Below, piece after piece: positions 1-8,439 of a stretch of 64,000 nt of DNA. Numbering within the stretch: the first letter of the stretch is position 1; each line of letters starts with the position of its first letter. The notes below the pieces were generated by a model, which saw only the letters and a list, made by a program, of their open reading frames with translations, was not told the origin of the DNA and made no database searches. Source of the DNA: Tautonia plasticadhaerens (GTDB lineage: Bacteria > Planctomycetota > Planctomycetia > Isosphaerales > Isosphaeraceae); NCBI RefSeq assembly GCF_007752535.1, contig NZ_CP036426.1:744001-808000 (forward strand), written 5' to 3'. The position numbers and the translations under genes were made by a program.

Positions 1-687
1 CGCTCCTTCTCTATCAGGCCCCCCCATTTCCCCACCCAACTCGGGTCAGCCCTCGACGGTGCGCCTGGCGCGGAGCGAACCCACTTTGCCCGCACTGCGG
101 TCCGCGACGAAGTGCTGCAAGCCCTTTCATGGGAAAGGGATCGGCCCGAATTTCCGGCCGACGCCCTCCCGCCCCGGTCGGCGCACCGACCCGGTCCCGG
201 ACCCGCCAAGGCCCGTCGAGCCGGGCACCACCCCGATCCCCGGAGGACGACCATGCAAACGCGCCGAGGAGCGACGCAGGTCGTCCCGGCGCGATCGACG
301 GAGCGAACCCATTTCTCGGCCGGGATTTCGAGCCAATTTGGGACGCAAGCCGATCCTCTCCAAAGAGTTCGGATGCAACCCTCCGATGCGGGCTCGGCGC
401 ACCCTTCGGCGCACCGACCGCGTCCGGCCCGCGTTTCACCCCGGCATCGCCGATCGGCCCAACGGAGCCCCGCCGCCTCGGATGTAGCCCGATCCAACCG
501 ACGGCGAACGGTCGCCGGTCGCCGTCGGCCCTCCCGGCGCAGTTCGACGGACCGAACCCATTTCCGGCCGAAATGAGGCCCGGAAAAATCGCCGCAACAG
601 TCGTTGTTTCAAAGATATCGGTCAGGAGACTTCGCCGGCTGTCGGGCGCACCGGCAAGCGCACCGACCCGGATCCGGGTCCTTCCGG
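1..687. repeat. Non-coding region with degenerate ~230-250 bp tandem repeats
   Basis: No convincing gene lies here; the open frames overlap on both strands and have arginine/proline-rich low-complexity translations. The stretch contains about three diverged copies of a long unit. The phrase GCGAACCCACTTT begins near 75, a close match (GCGAACCCATTTC) near 303 and another (CCGAACCCATTTC) near 552. Each of the last two is preceded by CCCGGCGC..TCGACGGA (285-302 and 533-551). A second shared word, GCGCACCGACC, recurs near 180, 411 and 667. The array may continue upstream of the window. Confidence 0.5.
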
Positions 688-2100
688 TCAGGGCCTGGCG
701 GCGTCGCCTTGCTCGGCCTCGGTTGGCGGGCGATGGCGGTCGATCTTGGCCCGGAAGTCCCCCAGGCTCGGCCATTCGGTCGGGTCGTTCAAGTCGACCT
801 CGGCCACGGCGACGGTCCCCCACTCAGTCGCCTGGGAGAGGACCGAGCCGGAGCGGTCGTACACCGCCGAGATCATCCAGTTGGAGGAGACGTCTTCGTA
901 GGTGCTGCTGACCACGAAGACGTGGTTCTCGGCCGCCCTCGCCTCGGCCAGGTGCGGGTTGCAGCCCCAGACCGGCCAGGCGATCACCTCGGCGCCGTTG
1001 ATGGCCAGCCGCCGGGCGACTTCCGGGAAGAACCCGTCGTAGCAGATCATCAGCCCGAGCTTGCCGAACCGGGTGTCGAAGACCGGGTACTCCGAGCCGG
1101 GCATGATCCCCGCGTCCGACTCCCCGGGCGGCAGCGTGACCTTCCGGTAGGTCCCCACCAGGTCGCCGTCCGGCCCGAGAAGGGCGGCCACGTTGTGGAT
1201 CAGGTGCCCGTCCCGCTCCACCAGCCCGGCCACGATGTACAGGTCGTGTTCCTTCGCCAGCCGGCCGAAGTACTCGGTCGAGGGGCCGGGCACCGGCTCG
1301 GCAACCTCCGGGAAGGAGAGGCCGGTGCCGTAGTAGGTCAGCGTCTCCGGCAGGACCACGAGGTCGGCCCCCTGGCGGGCGGCCTCGGCGACCATCGGCG
1401 CGAACTGGGCGCGCTTCTCCCCCGGGGTCGAGCCGTCCTGGGGCCGGAGGTGGACCGTCGCCAGGCGGACCTTCCTCGGCTCGATCGGCCCGACGGGCTC
1501 GAACTCGACGCCGCTCCACTCCACCTTCCCGCCGGGGGAGGGCCAACGGAGCCTCAACTCGACGAGCGCCGAGGTGGCCCCTCCCGGGGCGAGGTAGGTG
1601 CCGGAGACCTCGGTCCAGCCCTGTTCGTCGGTCGGGCCGTCGACCGGGTGCTCGGCCTCGGCCGGGGCGTCGGTCCACTGCCGGAGGAACCCGGGGACGA
1701 GCCCCCGGTCGTTCGGGACCTTCCTCCCCTGGTCGTCCCGCCACCGGATCATGGCCACGGCGCTGATCCGGGGCACCCCCACCCCGGTGACCCTCCGGGA
1801 GGCCCGGAACCGGTAGGTCGTGCCCCCCTCGACCGGGAATGAGGCGGTCCAGGCGCCGTCGAGCCCCTCGCGATCGTCGGCCGAGATGATCAGCCGGGGG
1901 GCGTCCCCCGGGCCGCCGCCGGGCTCGGCGGCGAAGTCGGGTCGGATCTCCTCCCGTGGAGCCTCGGCACGCCAGTCGGCCCCCGGGGGAGGGGCTGACT
2001 CGTCCTGGCCGGTGGCCGTCGGGCCGAGGATCATCGCGGCCAGACCGGCGAGCAGGGCCGGGCGGCACCGGGTCCGGGATCGAGGCGGGACGTCGTACAT
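688..2100 (-). CDS. Secreted carbon-nitrogen hydrolase (nitrilase superfamily)
   Basis: This 470-residue protein probably hydrolyses a non-peptide C-N bond (amide, nitrile or carbamoyl); the substrate cannot be told from sequence. A hydrophobic leader (about 12-31) suggests export. Residues 85-200 look like a beta-sandwich that could bind carbohydrate. The nitrilase domain begins near 210. The Glu-Lys-Cys triad is visible as E252 (VVLPET), K320 ([11 protein letters not shown]) and C353 ([11 protein letters not shown]). The ATG at 2098-2100 is chosen because it precedes the leader directly, although the frame stays open further upstream. The gene is transcribed alone, downstream of but separate from the ATPase operon. 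An exported nitrilase is less common than a cytoplasmic one. The family is clear; the substrate is unknown. Confidence 0.85.
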   Translation of the reverse strand: MYDVPPRSRTRCRPALLAGLAAMILGPTATGQDESAPPPGADWRAEAPREEIRPDFAAEPGGGPGDAPRLIISADDREGLDGAWTASFPVEGGTTYRFRASRRVTGVGVPRISAVAMIRWRDDQGRKVPNDRGLVPGFLRQWTDAPAEAEHPVDGPTDEQGWTEVSGTYLAPGGATSALVELRLRWPSPGGKVEWSGVEFEPVGPIEPRKVRLATVHLRPQDGSTPGEKRAQFAPMVAEAARQGADLVVLPETLTYYGTGLSFPEVAEPVPGPSTEYFGRLAKEHDLYIVAGLVERDGHLIHNVAALLGPDGDLVGTYRKVTLPPGESDAGIMPGSEYPVFDTRFGKLGLMICYDGFFPEVARRLAINGAEVIAWPVWGCNPHLAEARAAENHVFVVSSTYEDVSSNWMISAVYDRSGSVLSQATEWGTVAVAEVDLNDPTEWPSLGDFRAKIDRHRPPTEAEQGDAARP

Positions 2101-2197
2101 GGGCGGGGCTCCCGCCGGCCGAGCGGCCCCGAGCCGTCTTCGGGCCGGCCCCCCGAGGCTAACCCCGGCATGCCGGCCGTCGCAAGTGGGTCCCGCG

Positions 2198-2473
2198 TCA
2201 GTACCGGCCCGCGGCCCGATCCCCCCCGGCCGAGAGGCGGGCATCCATCTCCCGGTAGTAGGAGTACTCCTCGGCCTGCGAGGTGGGCCCCCCGAAGCCG
2301 CCGAGCCCGATCGCCTTGCCGGTCTCCACCCCCAGGCGATCGAGCGAGCCGACCGCGACCGCCTGGAACGAGCCGACGGCCTCCCCCATCCTCGGGGAGG
2401 CGCAGTACGCCCCGAGGGCGATGCCCACGCAGGCCAGATGGACCCGAGGGTCCGCAAGCATCCCAAGGCGCAT
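2198..2473 (-). CDS. Small hypothetical protein
   Basis: I do not recognise this 91-residue protein. The start MRLGML is supported by a GGAGG sequence six bases upstream of the ATG. The N-terminal half (about 8-20) is mildly hydrophobic and contains a cysteine (GAYCASP). The C-terminal third is polar and carries [12 protein letters not shown]. It lies just downstream of the ExeA-like ATPase gene on the same strand, so it may be the last gene of that operon. The function is unknown and the coding call is moderate. Confidence 0.5.
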   Translation of the reverse strand: MRLGMLADPRVHLACVGIALGAYCASPRMGEAVGSFQAVAVGSLDRLGVETGKAIGLGGFGGPTSQAEEYSYYREMDARLSAGGDRAAGRY

Positions 2474-2601
2474 CCCCCACCTCCGATCGGTCCGGGCCGT
2501 TCGGGCCGTCGCTCCCTCTCGTCCCCCATTACGAAGGAATCGAGAAGATGGGACACCCGGCGACGCCGACATCCGCCCGGGCCGGAGGGATCCGGAGGGG
2601 G

Positions 2602-3417
2602 TCAGGCGGCGAGCAGGTCCGGTGAGGCCTCCCGCGAGGCGACCTCCAGGCACCGGGCGTCGGGGCGGGGCAGGCCCTCGGCGAAGGCGATCAGCAGGGC
2701 GAGGTCGGCCAGCCGATTCAGGCGCCTGGGGAGGCCATCGGCCATCAGGTGGAGCGCGGCGAGCTGGTCGGGGTCGAAGAGCGGGCGATCGGCCCCGACC
2801 GCCTCTAGCCGGCCGACGACGTAGGAGGCCGACTCGGACTCGGAGAGCGGCCCCAGGGCGTAGCGGGCCGTCAGCCGGTCGGCCAGCCCCGGCGGCAGCC
2901 GCAGCAGCAGCTCCGGGGCGCCGACGATCATCAGGCCCAGGTCGGGGGCCGTGCCGGGGTTGAGGTTCTGGAGCAGCCGGAGGGCCTCGAAGGTCGCCGG
3001 ATCGTCGATCAGGTGGGCCTCGTCGACGATCAGCAGGGTGGGCCGGCCCCGCCTCGAAGGGCCGGCGAGCTGCCCCCGGAGCCGGCGGAGCGTCGCGTGC
3101 AGGCCGGGGGCGGTGGCGCTCGAGGCCCGTTCCAGGCCGTCCAGCTCGTCGGCGAGGAAGGCGAGCAGCTCCGGGGCGGGCATCGCCGGGTAGGAGAGGA
3201 GGACCGACCGACCCCCCAGCTCCCTCGCCAGGGTCGAGGCCACAACCGTCTTGCCCGACCCGGGGGGGCCGAACAGCAGGACCGGCCCCCGCCCCTGTTC
3301 CAGCCCGTACCGGAGGCGACGCCGGGCCGCCTCCCGGCTGGGGAGCGACACCGGGGCGTCGGGTCGGGAGGTCTCGGCGAAGGGCAGGGCGTTCAGGCCG
3401 AAATGGTCCTGGTACAC
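2602..3417 (-). CDS. ExeA-like AAA ATPase (exopolysaccharide/PEP-CTERM-locus type)
   Basis: This 271-residue P-loop ATPase resembles ExeA of general secretion and the putative secretion ATPase found at exosortase/EPS loci. The family signature is at the N-terminus, MYQDHFGLNALPF. Walker A is GPPGSGKT (50-57) and Walker B is LLIVDEAH (about 126-133). After Walker B come the LRLLQNLN-type sensor region and the GLADRLTARYAL arginine region expected for this AAA_22 group. No C-terminal peptidoglycan-binding domain is present, unlike classical ExeA. It follows the CpsD-like ATPase by 84 bp. In EPS loci such a pair helps control polymer assembly or export; that role here is inference. Confidence 0.8.
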   Translation of the reverse strand: MYQDHFGLNALPFAETSRPDAPVSLPSREAARRRLRYGLEQGRGPVLLFGPPGSGKTVVASTLARELGGRSVLLSYPAMPAPELLAFLADELDGLERASSATAPGLHATLRRLRGQLAGPSRRGRPTLLIVDEAHLIDDPATFEALRLLQNLNPGTAPDLGLMIVGAPELLLRLPPGLADRLTARYALGPLSESESASYVVGRLEAVGADRPLFDPDQLAALHLMADGLPRRLNRLADLALLIAFAEGLPRPDARCLEVASREASPDLLAA

Positions 3418-3501
3418 GGCCGGCTCCGGGTCGAAAACCGAGCGGGGGCGACTCAGAGGGGAGGGAAGCCGCTCGTCCCGGGCCCCCCGCGTCGCCCGGC
3501 G

Positions 3502-4290
3502 TCAGACGAAGGTCTCGGCCAGGCCGAGCAGCGGGATCCCGCCGGCGTCGAGGACCTCCCGGGCCCGGAGCCGGGCCCGGTCGCCGGTCAGGGCCCGGTG
3601 GGTGACGAGCACCGCGGCGTCGACCGCCCGGTGCAGGACCGCCGCCGAGAGCCCGGCGAACAGGGGACTGCCGTCGATGAGCACCAGGTCGTATTCCCGC
3701 CGCAATCGGGCCATCAGCAGCGTCCAGCCGGGTTCCCCCAGGAACTCCCGGGGGCGTGCGACCGGCGCCCTCAGGGGGAGGACGCTGAGGTGGTCGTCGG
3801 GGGCCTCGACCACCGCCTCGGGCAGCGGCAGGCCGTCGAGCACCACGTCGTCCAACCCCGACCGGGGCTTCAGCCCGAGCAGCCGGGCGATCATCGGCCC
3901 TCCCAGGTCGCCGTCGACCAGCAGGGTCCGGCCGGGCCGCCGGGCCAGGGCCCGGGCCACGGTCAGCACCAGCGTCGTCCGGCCCTCGGCCCGATTGCAG
4001 CTGGTGAACAGCAGGACCTTGACGCCCTGCCGGTCCCGGGCCCCGATCAGCCGGTCGGCCAGCGACTCGAACCGGGGGCCATGCTCGCGCTCCAGGGCCC
4101 GGACCGTCGCCGGCCAGGTCAGCAGCGGTCCCCGATGCCCCGGGACGTGGAAGTGAGGCGCGGGGGGGAGCGTCGCCGGGTCTCGATCGTCCGAGGGGCC
4201 GTGGACGCTGCTCGGGAGCGGTCGGGGGGCGGCCGGGCCGACCGGCTCGCGTTCGTAGGCCTCGGCAAGGGCGCGATCAAGGTCGCTCAT
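3502..4290 (-). CDS. CpsD/BY-kinase-like P-loop ATPase with altered Walker A
   Basis: This 262-residue protein has the fold of ParA/MinD-like ATPases and bacterial tyrosine kinases that regulate polysaccharide chain length. Walker A' (TLLVDGDLGGP) and Walker B (YDLVLIDGSPLF) are clear. In Walker A, however, the region reads TSCNRAEGRTTL, with Arg where the catalytic Lys of GKT/GKS should be. The C-terminus (LLGLAETFV) has no tyrosine cluster, so autophosphorylation of the usual kind is unlikely. The start MSDLDRAL at 4288-4290 overlaps the upstream membrane protein gene by 14 bp, which implies translational coupling. It is probably a partner of the membrane protein, as Wzc/CpsD ATPases are with CpsC-like anchors. 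Confidence 0.75.
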   Translation of the reverse strand: MSDLDRALAEAYEREPVGPAAPRPLPSSVHGPSDDRDPATLPPAPHFHVPGHRGPLLTWPATVRALEREHGPRFESLADRLIGARDRQGVKVLLFTSCNRAEGRTTLVLTVARALARRPGRTLLVDGDLGGPMIARLLGLKPRSGLDDVVLDGLPLPEAVVEAPDDHLSVLPLRAPVARPREFLGEPGWTLLMARLRREYDLVLIDGSPLFAGLSAAVLHRAVDAAVLVTHRALTGDRARLRAREVLDAGGIPLLGLAETFV

Positions 4291-4747
4291 GGCTTTGCTC
4301 CTCTTCGCCATCGAGGCCGAACGCCCCGTCCCCCGGGAGGAGGTAGCCGGGGAAGGCCACCGGCATCGGCCCGGGGTCGGTCCCCGGCCTGATCGACCCG
4401 GCCGGCTCGGGGATCGGCTGCTCCAGCTCGATCGGGAAGGGATCCGGGACGCCCGGCGGCGGGCCGACCGGCCGATCGACCTCCCCGGACGGGCCCCCCC
4501 GGATCGCGAACGCCGCCGAGGCGGCCAGCGCGCCCACGACCAGGGCGACCGCGGCCACCCGGACCTCCCGCCGGAGGCGACGCCTCGGCCCGGGGGCCGA
4601 GGCCTGGCGGCGGGACGAGGGCCGGGCCCGATGCGGCCGGGAGCCCGGCAGGGTCGGGACCTCGATGAGCACCGGGGGGGGGACGGGCCTTGAGGGTCCC
4701 GGCCGGGTCGGCGCGGGCGCCTCGCGGACGAGGGTGGTTCCGAGCAT
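4277..4747 (-). CDS. Single-pass membrane protein, putative activator/anchor for the CpsD-like ATPase
   Basis: The protein has 156 residues. A proline- and arginine-rich N-terminal region (1-60) is followed by one clear membrane helix (about 62-84, VRVAAVALVVGALAASAAFA). The remaining tail is proline-rich and acidic. By the positive-inside rule the N-terminus is cytoplasmic. The gene heads the minus-strand operon and overlaps the CpsD-like ATPase gene by 14 bp. That arrangement is reminiscent of CpsC/Wzz-type activators, but the protein is far shorter and shows no Wzz motif. I recognise no family; the partner role is inferred from context. Confidence 0.6.
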   Translation of the reverse strand: MLGTTLVREAPAPTRPGPSRPVPPPVLIEVPTLPGSRPHRARPSSRRQASAPGPRRRLRREVRVAAVALVVGALAASAAFAIRGGPSGEVDRPVGPPPGVPDPFPIELEQPIPEPAGSIRPGTDPGPMPVAFPGYLLPGDGAFGLDGEEEQSHERP

Positions 4748-5000
4748 CGGAGTGGTCCCGGTCGGGGGTCGTCGAGGTCGGTCCCTGGCCCGAGTCGAGG
4801 GCGAGGGCGGGTCGGCCCGGGAAGGGACCGGCCGGCCGTCTCCTGCCCCCGATGATCGTCCCGGCTCCCGGTTAAACTTGAACGACCATGCCGAGGATGC
4901 CGCCCTCCGCAGATCAACCCTGCCGATTGTGCCGGTCGTGGCGACCGAGGGCGGCTGGCCGATGCCCGATGGTGTCCCCGGGCCGGGTGGGAACGAAGAC

Positions 5001-5038
5001 GGCCCCCGCCCGGCCGAGAGGGCGGCGGGGCGGGGGCC
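5001..5038 (-). terminator. Stem-loop downstream of the WPGHC protein gene
   Basis: GGCCCCCGCCC (5001-5011) pairs perfectly with GGGCGGGGGCC (5028-5038), giving an 11 bp stem and a 16-base loop. It lies 43 bp beyond the stop codon at 5082, in the correct place to end that transcript. No U-run follows, so termination efficiency is uncertain. Confidence 0.5.
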
Positions 5039-5081
5039 AGACGGGAGACGGGGGAGTCGGGGCGGGGCAGGGGCCGACCGA

Positions 5082-6656
5082 TCAGCGGGCGAAGAGGCGG
5101 GAGAGGACCCCCCGGCGGGGGGCCGGCGCCCCGGGCAGGTTGTTCTGGAACCCGGGGATCCCCATCCCGCCCTCGCCGAACCCGGCGAAGGCCGGGCCCC
5201 TGCCGGCCTCGTACGAGCCGACGGGCCGGAACTGCGGGGGCGCCCCGGCGAATCGGCCGACCTGGCCGCCGCCGTTGGCCAGGTCGACGGCCCGGATGTT
5301 GGCCTCGGTGACGTAGGGGTTATGCCCCTGCCAGCGGCTCTCGGCCAGCTCCAGGACGTTCAGCGGGGCGAACATCCCGTCCCCCCGGACGGCGATCCAG
5401 TCGCTCTGGTACGCCTTGGACTGGTCGATCTCGCCGTCGAGCCCGTAGACGAGCGTGTACTCGTAGATCACGACCCGAGGCTTGGGGTCCCCCTCGTTGA
5501 GGTTCGCCCCGGTGTTGGCCTCGGCCTCGACCAGCAGGCGGACCGACCGCTCCCCCTTGCCGGGGATGGCGTAGTAGGTGGTCGTCACCTTGCCGACGCC
5601 CTGGTTCCAGACCTCGTTCTCCTTGCCGTTGGGCGGGAAGGCCCTCATGTTGCTGAGCAAGGCCTGGCGACGGCCGCGGATGTGCTGCTCGAACATCCGG
5701 TGGACCTGCGGGGCGAAGCGGTCGGTCACGTCGACGCCGGGACGGGGGGGGCCGCCGGGGATGTCGGTGGCGAAGTCGCCGATCCGGTGATTGAGGTGGT
5801 TCTCCCCCAGCTCCGACCACAGGGCCTTCAGCTCGTCCCGGGTCATCCCCGAGCCCGGGGCCGGGATCGGCTCGTTCAGCAGGATCGAGGCCACCGCGCC
5901 GCCGAGGCAGTGGCCCGGCCAGCGGTTAATGTCCTGGTTCTGGGCGTTGGCCGATTCCCATCCCCTCGCCCCGGAGCCGAAGAGCTGGTCGTACTTCAGC
6001 AGGGGGGAGGGGGTCTGGTAGAGCGTGCCCTCGGGCCCCCGCCAGGTCAGGTCGTCGTAGAGGTTGGGGAACCAGGTGGCGGTGTCCCCTTCCGCCGGCA
6101 TCGTCTCCAGCAGACCGTTGGCGCCGGGCAGCACGATGTCCTGGCCCGGGGCAATGTAAGAGCCCGGCGTGGCGACCAGCCGGTCGTCGCCGTTGACGTA
6201 CGTGGTGTCGACCCGGCCATTGCCGCCGGCCCAGGGCTCGTGGATCGAGTCCCCCTTGGTCGGCCAGTAGTAGAAATTCCAGGGGCGTCGGGCGGCCTCA
6301 CCGACCTGGACGAACTTCGAGGAGACGCGATACGGCCCCTCGGCACCCTTCACGGCGAAGGTGTACCAGCCGTGCTGGTCCTGCCCGAGCTCCCCGCCGT
6401 TGGTCCGAGGGCGGCCGTCGGGGCCCATCAGGCCCTCGACGCTCCCTTCGCTGGCGGTGATCGTCAGCGAGCCGCCATAGCGGGTCGGGATGTAGACGCC
6501 ATAGAAACGATCCCCCCGCTGATCCGTGAGCGCCCCCCCCAGGGGGATGGGCGTGACCCGATCCTGCGGCGCCGTCGCCGCGATGCCGGATGACGTCATC
6601 GCCAGGGCGATCAATGCCCAGCCCGCCACCCCCCCCAAACCGATGCCGATGCGCAT
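5082..6656 (-). CDS. Secreted protein with WPGHC cysteine motif, possibly transglutaminase-elicitor-like
   Basis: This 524-residue protein begins with a signal peptide (MRIGIGLGGVAGWALIALAM..GIAA). The ATG at 6654-6656 is chosen because GGGAGG lies four bases upstream; an ATG five codons earlier lacks a site. A central motif, RWPGHCLGGAVAS, has the look of a papain-like catalytic cysteine. It is followed by VWNQGVGKVTTTYY and by a beta-rich stretch YEYTLVYGLDGEI. The order Cys motif, xVWNxP/G, then YxLxY resembles transglutaminase-elicitor (GP42-like) proteins, but I hold this assignment weakly. The C-terminus is Gly/Pro-rich and ends with a basic RRGVLSRLFAR. It is transcribed alone. The function is unknown; peptide cross-linking or cleavage outside the cytoplasm is a guess. 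Confidence 0.6.
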   Translation of the reverse strand: MRIGIGLGGVAGWALIALAMTSSGIAATAPQDRVTPIPLGGALTDQRGDRFYGVYIPTRYGGSLTITASEGSVEGLMGPDGRPRTNGGELGQDQHGWYTFAVKGAEGPYRVSSKFVQVGEAARRPWNFYYWPTKGDSIHEPWAGGNGRVDTTYVNGDDRLVATPGSYIAPGQDIVLPGANGLLETMPAEGDTATWFPNLYDDLTWRGPEGTLYQTPSPLLKYDQLFGSGARGWESANAQNQDINRWPGHCLGGAVASILLNEPIPAPGSGMTRDELKALWSELGENHLNHRIGDFATDIPGGPPRPGVDVTDRFAPQVHRMFEQHIRGRRQALLSNMRAFPPNGKENEVWNQGVGKVTTTYYAIPGKGERSVRLLVEAEANTGANLNEGDPKPRVVIYEYTLVYGLDGEIDQSKAYQSDWIAVRGDGMFAPLNVLELAESRWQGHNPYVTEANIRAVDLANGGGQVGRFAGAPPQFRPVGSYEAGRGPAFAGFGEGGMGIPGFQNNLPGAPAPRRGVLSRLFAR

Positions 6657-7219
6657 GATGCCTCCCGTCATTCCCGTCAGATGATTGATGTCGCCCGACC
6701 ACGCCCCCCGTCCCCATCCCTGCCGGACGCGCAGAGGGCGAGCGCTCCGCGGCGAGCTTTAGCCAACTGGATTTCGGCAGGCCGGGACCGGCCGGTCGAC
6801 GCTATTCCCGATCGCGGGGGGGACTCGCCCGTGAATCCCCGTAAACCCCCCAAAGTCCGTCGACTTGCCATTCGACCTCGACCTACGGAAACGCTCATCC
6901 CCCGCGGATCGCGGGCCGATACCCAGGATGCGACCCCGAGAGCGGGACGGCGCGGCCGAAGGACACGGGCCAGGCCGTCGCCCGTTCCGTACCCCCGACT
7001 TCGGGATCCCGGGTGGGAGACGCCCAGGGCCCCGAGATGACCCCATGGCCGAGGCGGGCGCGATGCCCGGAGGGCCGTGGAAGGCCTCGCAAGGCCGAGG
7101 CCGAGGTCGATCCCGACTGCGACGGTCGGAGCCCGGGGGTCGGGGAATTGCTCACCGTACCCGATCGAGACGTCGGTCGGAACGATCGACCCGTATCTCC
7201 TTGCCTCGAGGATATCGCG
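6657..7219. other. Intergenic region between divergent genes
   Basis: This stretch separates the minus-strand WPGHC protein gene from the plus-strand repeat protein gene and must hold both promoters. A 12 bp perfect palindrome GACCGGCCGGTC lies at 6786-6797. I could not place a convincing -35/-10 pair. Open frames here give arginine-rich translations and look spurious. Confidence 0.4.
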
Positions 7220-8143
7220 ATGACCAAGGCTTTGGTCCTGACACTTGCCCTGAGCAACGTGGGGACCGGGCACGGCGACCACCACCAGGAAATGGTGCAC
7301 GCCAGTGCTCAAGTCACCCCGACCGCCCAGGCCCCCGCCAAGGTGATGCCGGCCCCGCAGGCCCCGGCCAAGGTCGCCCCGGCGCCCCAGGCCCCGGCCA
7401 AGGTGCTGCCGGCCCCGCAGGCCCCGGCCAAGGTCGCTCCCGCGCCCCAGGCCCCGGCCAAGGTGCTGCCGGCCCCGCAGGCCCCGGTGAAGGTGATGCC
7501 GGCCCCGAAGGCCCCGGCCAAGGTCGCCCCGGCGCCCCAGGCCCCGGCCAAGGTGCTGCCGGCCCCGCAGGCCCCGGTGAAGGTGATGCCGGCCCCGAAG
7601 GCCCCGGCCAAGGTCGCCCCGGCGCCCCAGGCCCCGGCCAAGGTGCTGCCGGCCCCGCAGGCCCCGGCCAAGGTCGCCCCGGCGCCCCAGGCCCCGGCCA
7701 AGGTGCTGCCGGCCCCGCAGGCCCCGGTGAAGGTCGCCCCGGCGCCCCAGGCCCCGGCCAAGGTCGCCCCGGCGCCCCAGGCCCCGGCCAAGGTGCTGCC
7801 GGCCCCGCAGGCCCCGGCCAAGGTCGCCCCGGCGCCCCAGGCCCCGGCCAAGGTGCTGCCGGCCCCGCAGGCCCCGGTGAAGGTGATGCCGGCCCCGCAG
7901 GCCCCGGTGAAGGTGCTGCCGGCCCCGCAGGCCCCGGCCAAGGTCGCCCCGGCGCCCCAGGCCCCGGCCAAGGTGCTGCCGGCCCCGCAGGCCCCGGTTA
8001 AGGTCGCTCCCGCGCCCCAGACCCCGGTGAAGGTGATGCCGGCCCCGCAGGCCCCGGTTAAGGTCGCCCCGGCCCCGCAGGCCCCGGTGAAGGCGGCCCC
8101 TCAGGTGGCTCCCGCCCCGCAGGCCCCCGGCAAGGGGTGGTGA
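7220..8143 (+). CDS. Exported low-complexity protein with 26 ten-residue repeats
   Basis: The protein has 307 residues. A short hydrophobic N-terminus (MTKALVLTLALSNVG) is followed by a His-rich stretch (GHGDHHQEMVHAS). Next come 26 consecutive decapeptides of the form (A/L/M)PAPQAP(A/V)KV (residues 33-292). The tail is APQVAPAPQAPGKGW. Each repeat has one Lys and four Pro, so an extended polyproline-like, basic chain is expected. Such chains occur as cell-wall or nucleic-acid-binding spacers. GAGG at 7208-7211 precedes the ATG. The gene is monocistronic and ends at a strong terminator. No catalytic domain is visible and the function is unknown. Confidence 0.7.
   Translation: MTKALVLTLALSNVGTGHGDHHQEMVHASAQVTPTAQAPAKVMPAPQAPAKVAPAPQAPAKVLPAPQAPAKVAPAPQAPAKVLPAPQAPVKVMPAPKAPAKVAPAPQAPAKVLPAPQAPVKVMPAPKAPAKVAPAPQAPAKVLPAPQAPAKVAPAPQAPAKVLPAPQAPVKVAPAPQAPAKVAPAPQAPAKVLPAPQAPAKVAPAPQAPAKVLPAPQAPVKVMPAPQAPVKVLPAPQAPAKVAPAPQAPAKVLPAPQAPVKVAPAPQTPVKVMPAPQAPVKVAPAPQAPVKAAPQVAPAPQAPGKGW
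7316..8095 (+). repeat. 26 tandem 30-bp coding repeats
   Basis: The repeat unit is exactly 30 bp (10 codons), so copies recur in register over 780 bp. Variation is concentrated at the first codon (GCC/CTG/ATG), at the Ala/Val codon near the end and at one Gln-to-Lys change. Pairs and triplets of units recur as blocks, which suggests expansion by unequal exchange. The number of copies is likely to vary between strains and is easily mis-assembled. Confidence 0.9.
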
Positions 8144-8200
8144 TCCTCTCGGGGTGACGCTGCGTCGCCCTGGCTCCGGGGCAGTCCCGATGAAACCGCA

Positions 8201-8243
8201 GGCCGAGGCCGCCCGACTGATCGGGCGGCCTCGGCCATTTTTC
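8201..8243 (+). terminator. Rho-independent terminator of the repeat protein gene
   Basis: GGCCGAGGCCGCCCGA (8201-8216) pairs perfectly with TCGGGCGGCCTCGGCC (8221-8236), a 16 bp stem closed by the tetraloop CTGA. ATTTTTCGTT follows immediately. It starts 57 bp after the stop codon at 8143. Confidence 0.9.
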
Positions 8244-8439
8244 GTTGGAGTCGGGCCGACGGCGGCGGGCCTTCGGTCACCGAGAGCGCGGTGGGATTCC
8301 GCCCCGCCGCGTGGCCCCGGGTTCGGAGCGGTCGCCTCGATCACGAGTGCCCGACCGGTCTCGAGGCGGGATCGCATGCCTGGGATTCGCGGTCGGGGGC
8401 CGATCGGCATCTCTCATGTTCGGTCGGGGAATGTGATGG

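Noticed and set aside
14-823. Long overlapping open frames on both strands at the left end
   Set aside because: Translations are Arg/Pro/Ser-rich, overlap one another in several frames and match no family; the region is better explained as diverged repeats.
4877-4884. Single TCGTTCAA-type site (minus strand) upstream of the CpsD-like operon, similar to the repeat near 15891
   Set aside because: Only one half-site is present, and an 8-mer is expected about twice by chance in this much DNA; another lies inside the nitrilase gene near 785.
6865-8001. Collagen-like protein in another plus frame (GPAGPGQ repeats)
   Set aside because: The 10-residue period breaks the Gly-X-Y register, there is no signal peptide or ribosome site, and the alternative frame has both.
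7316-8095. CRISPR array suspected from the regular 30-bp periodicity
   Set aside because: The units are contiguous with no unique spacers, lie in a coding frame and encode a regular decapeptide.
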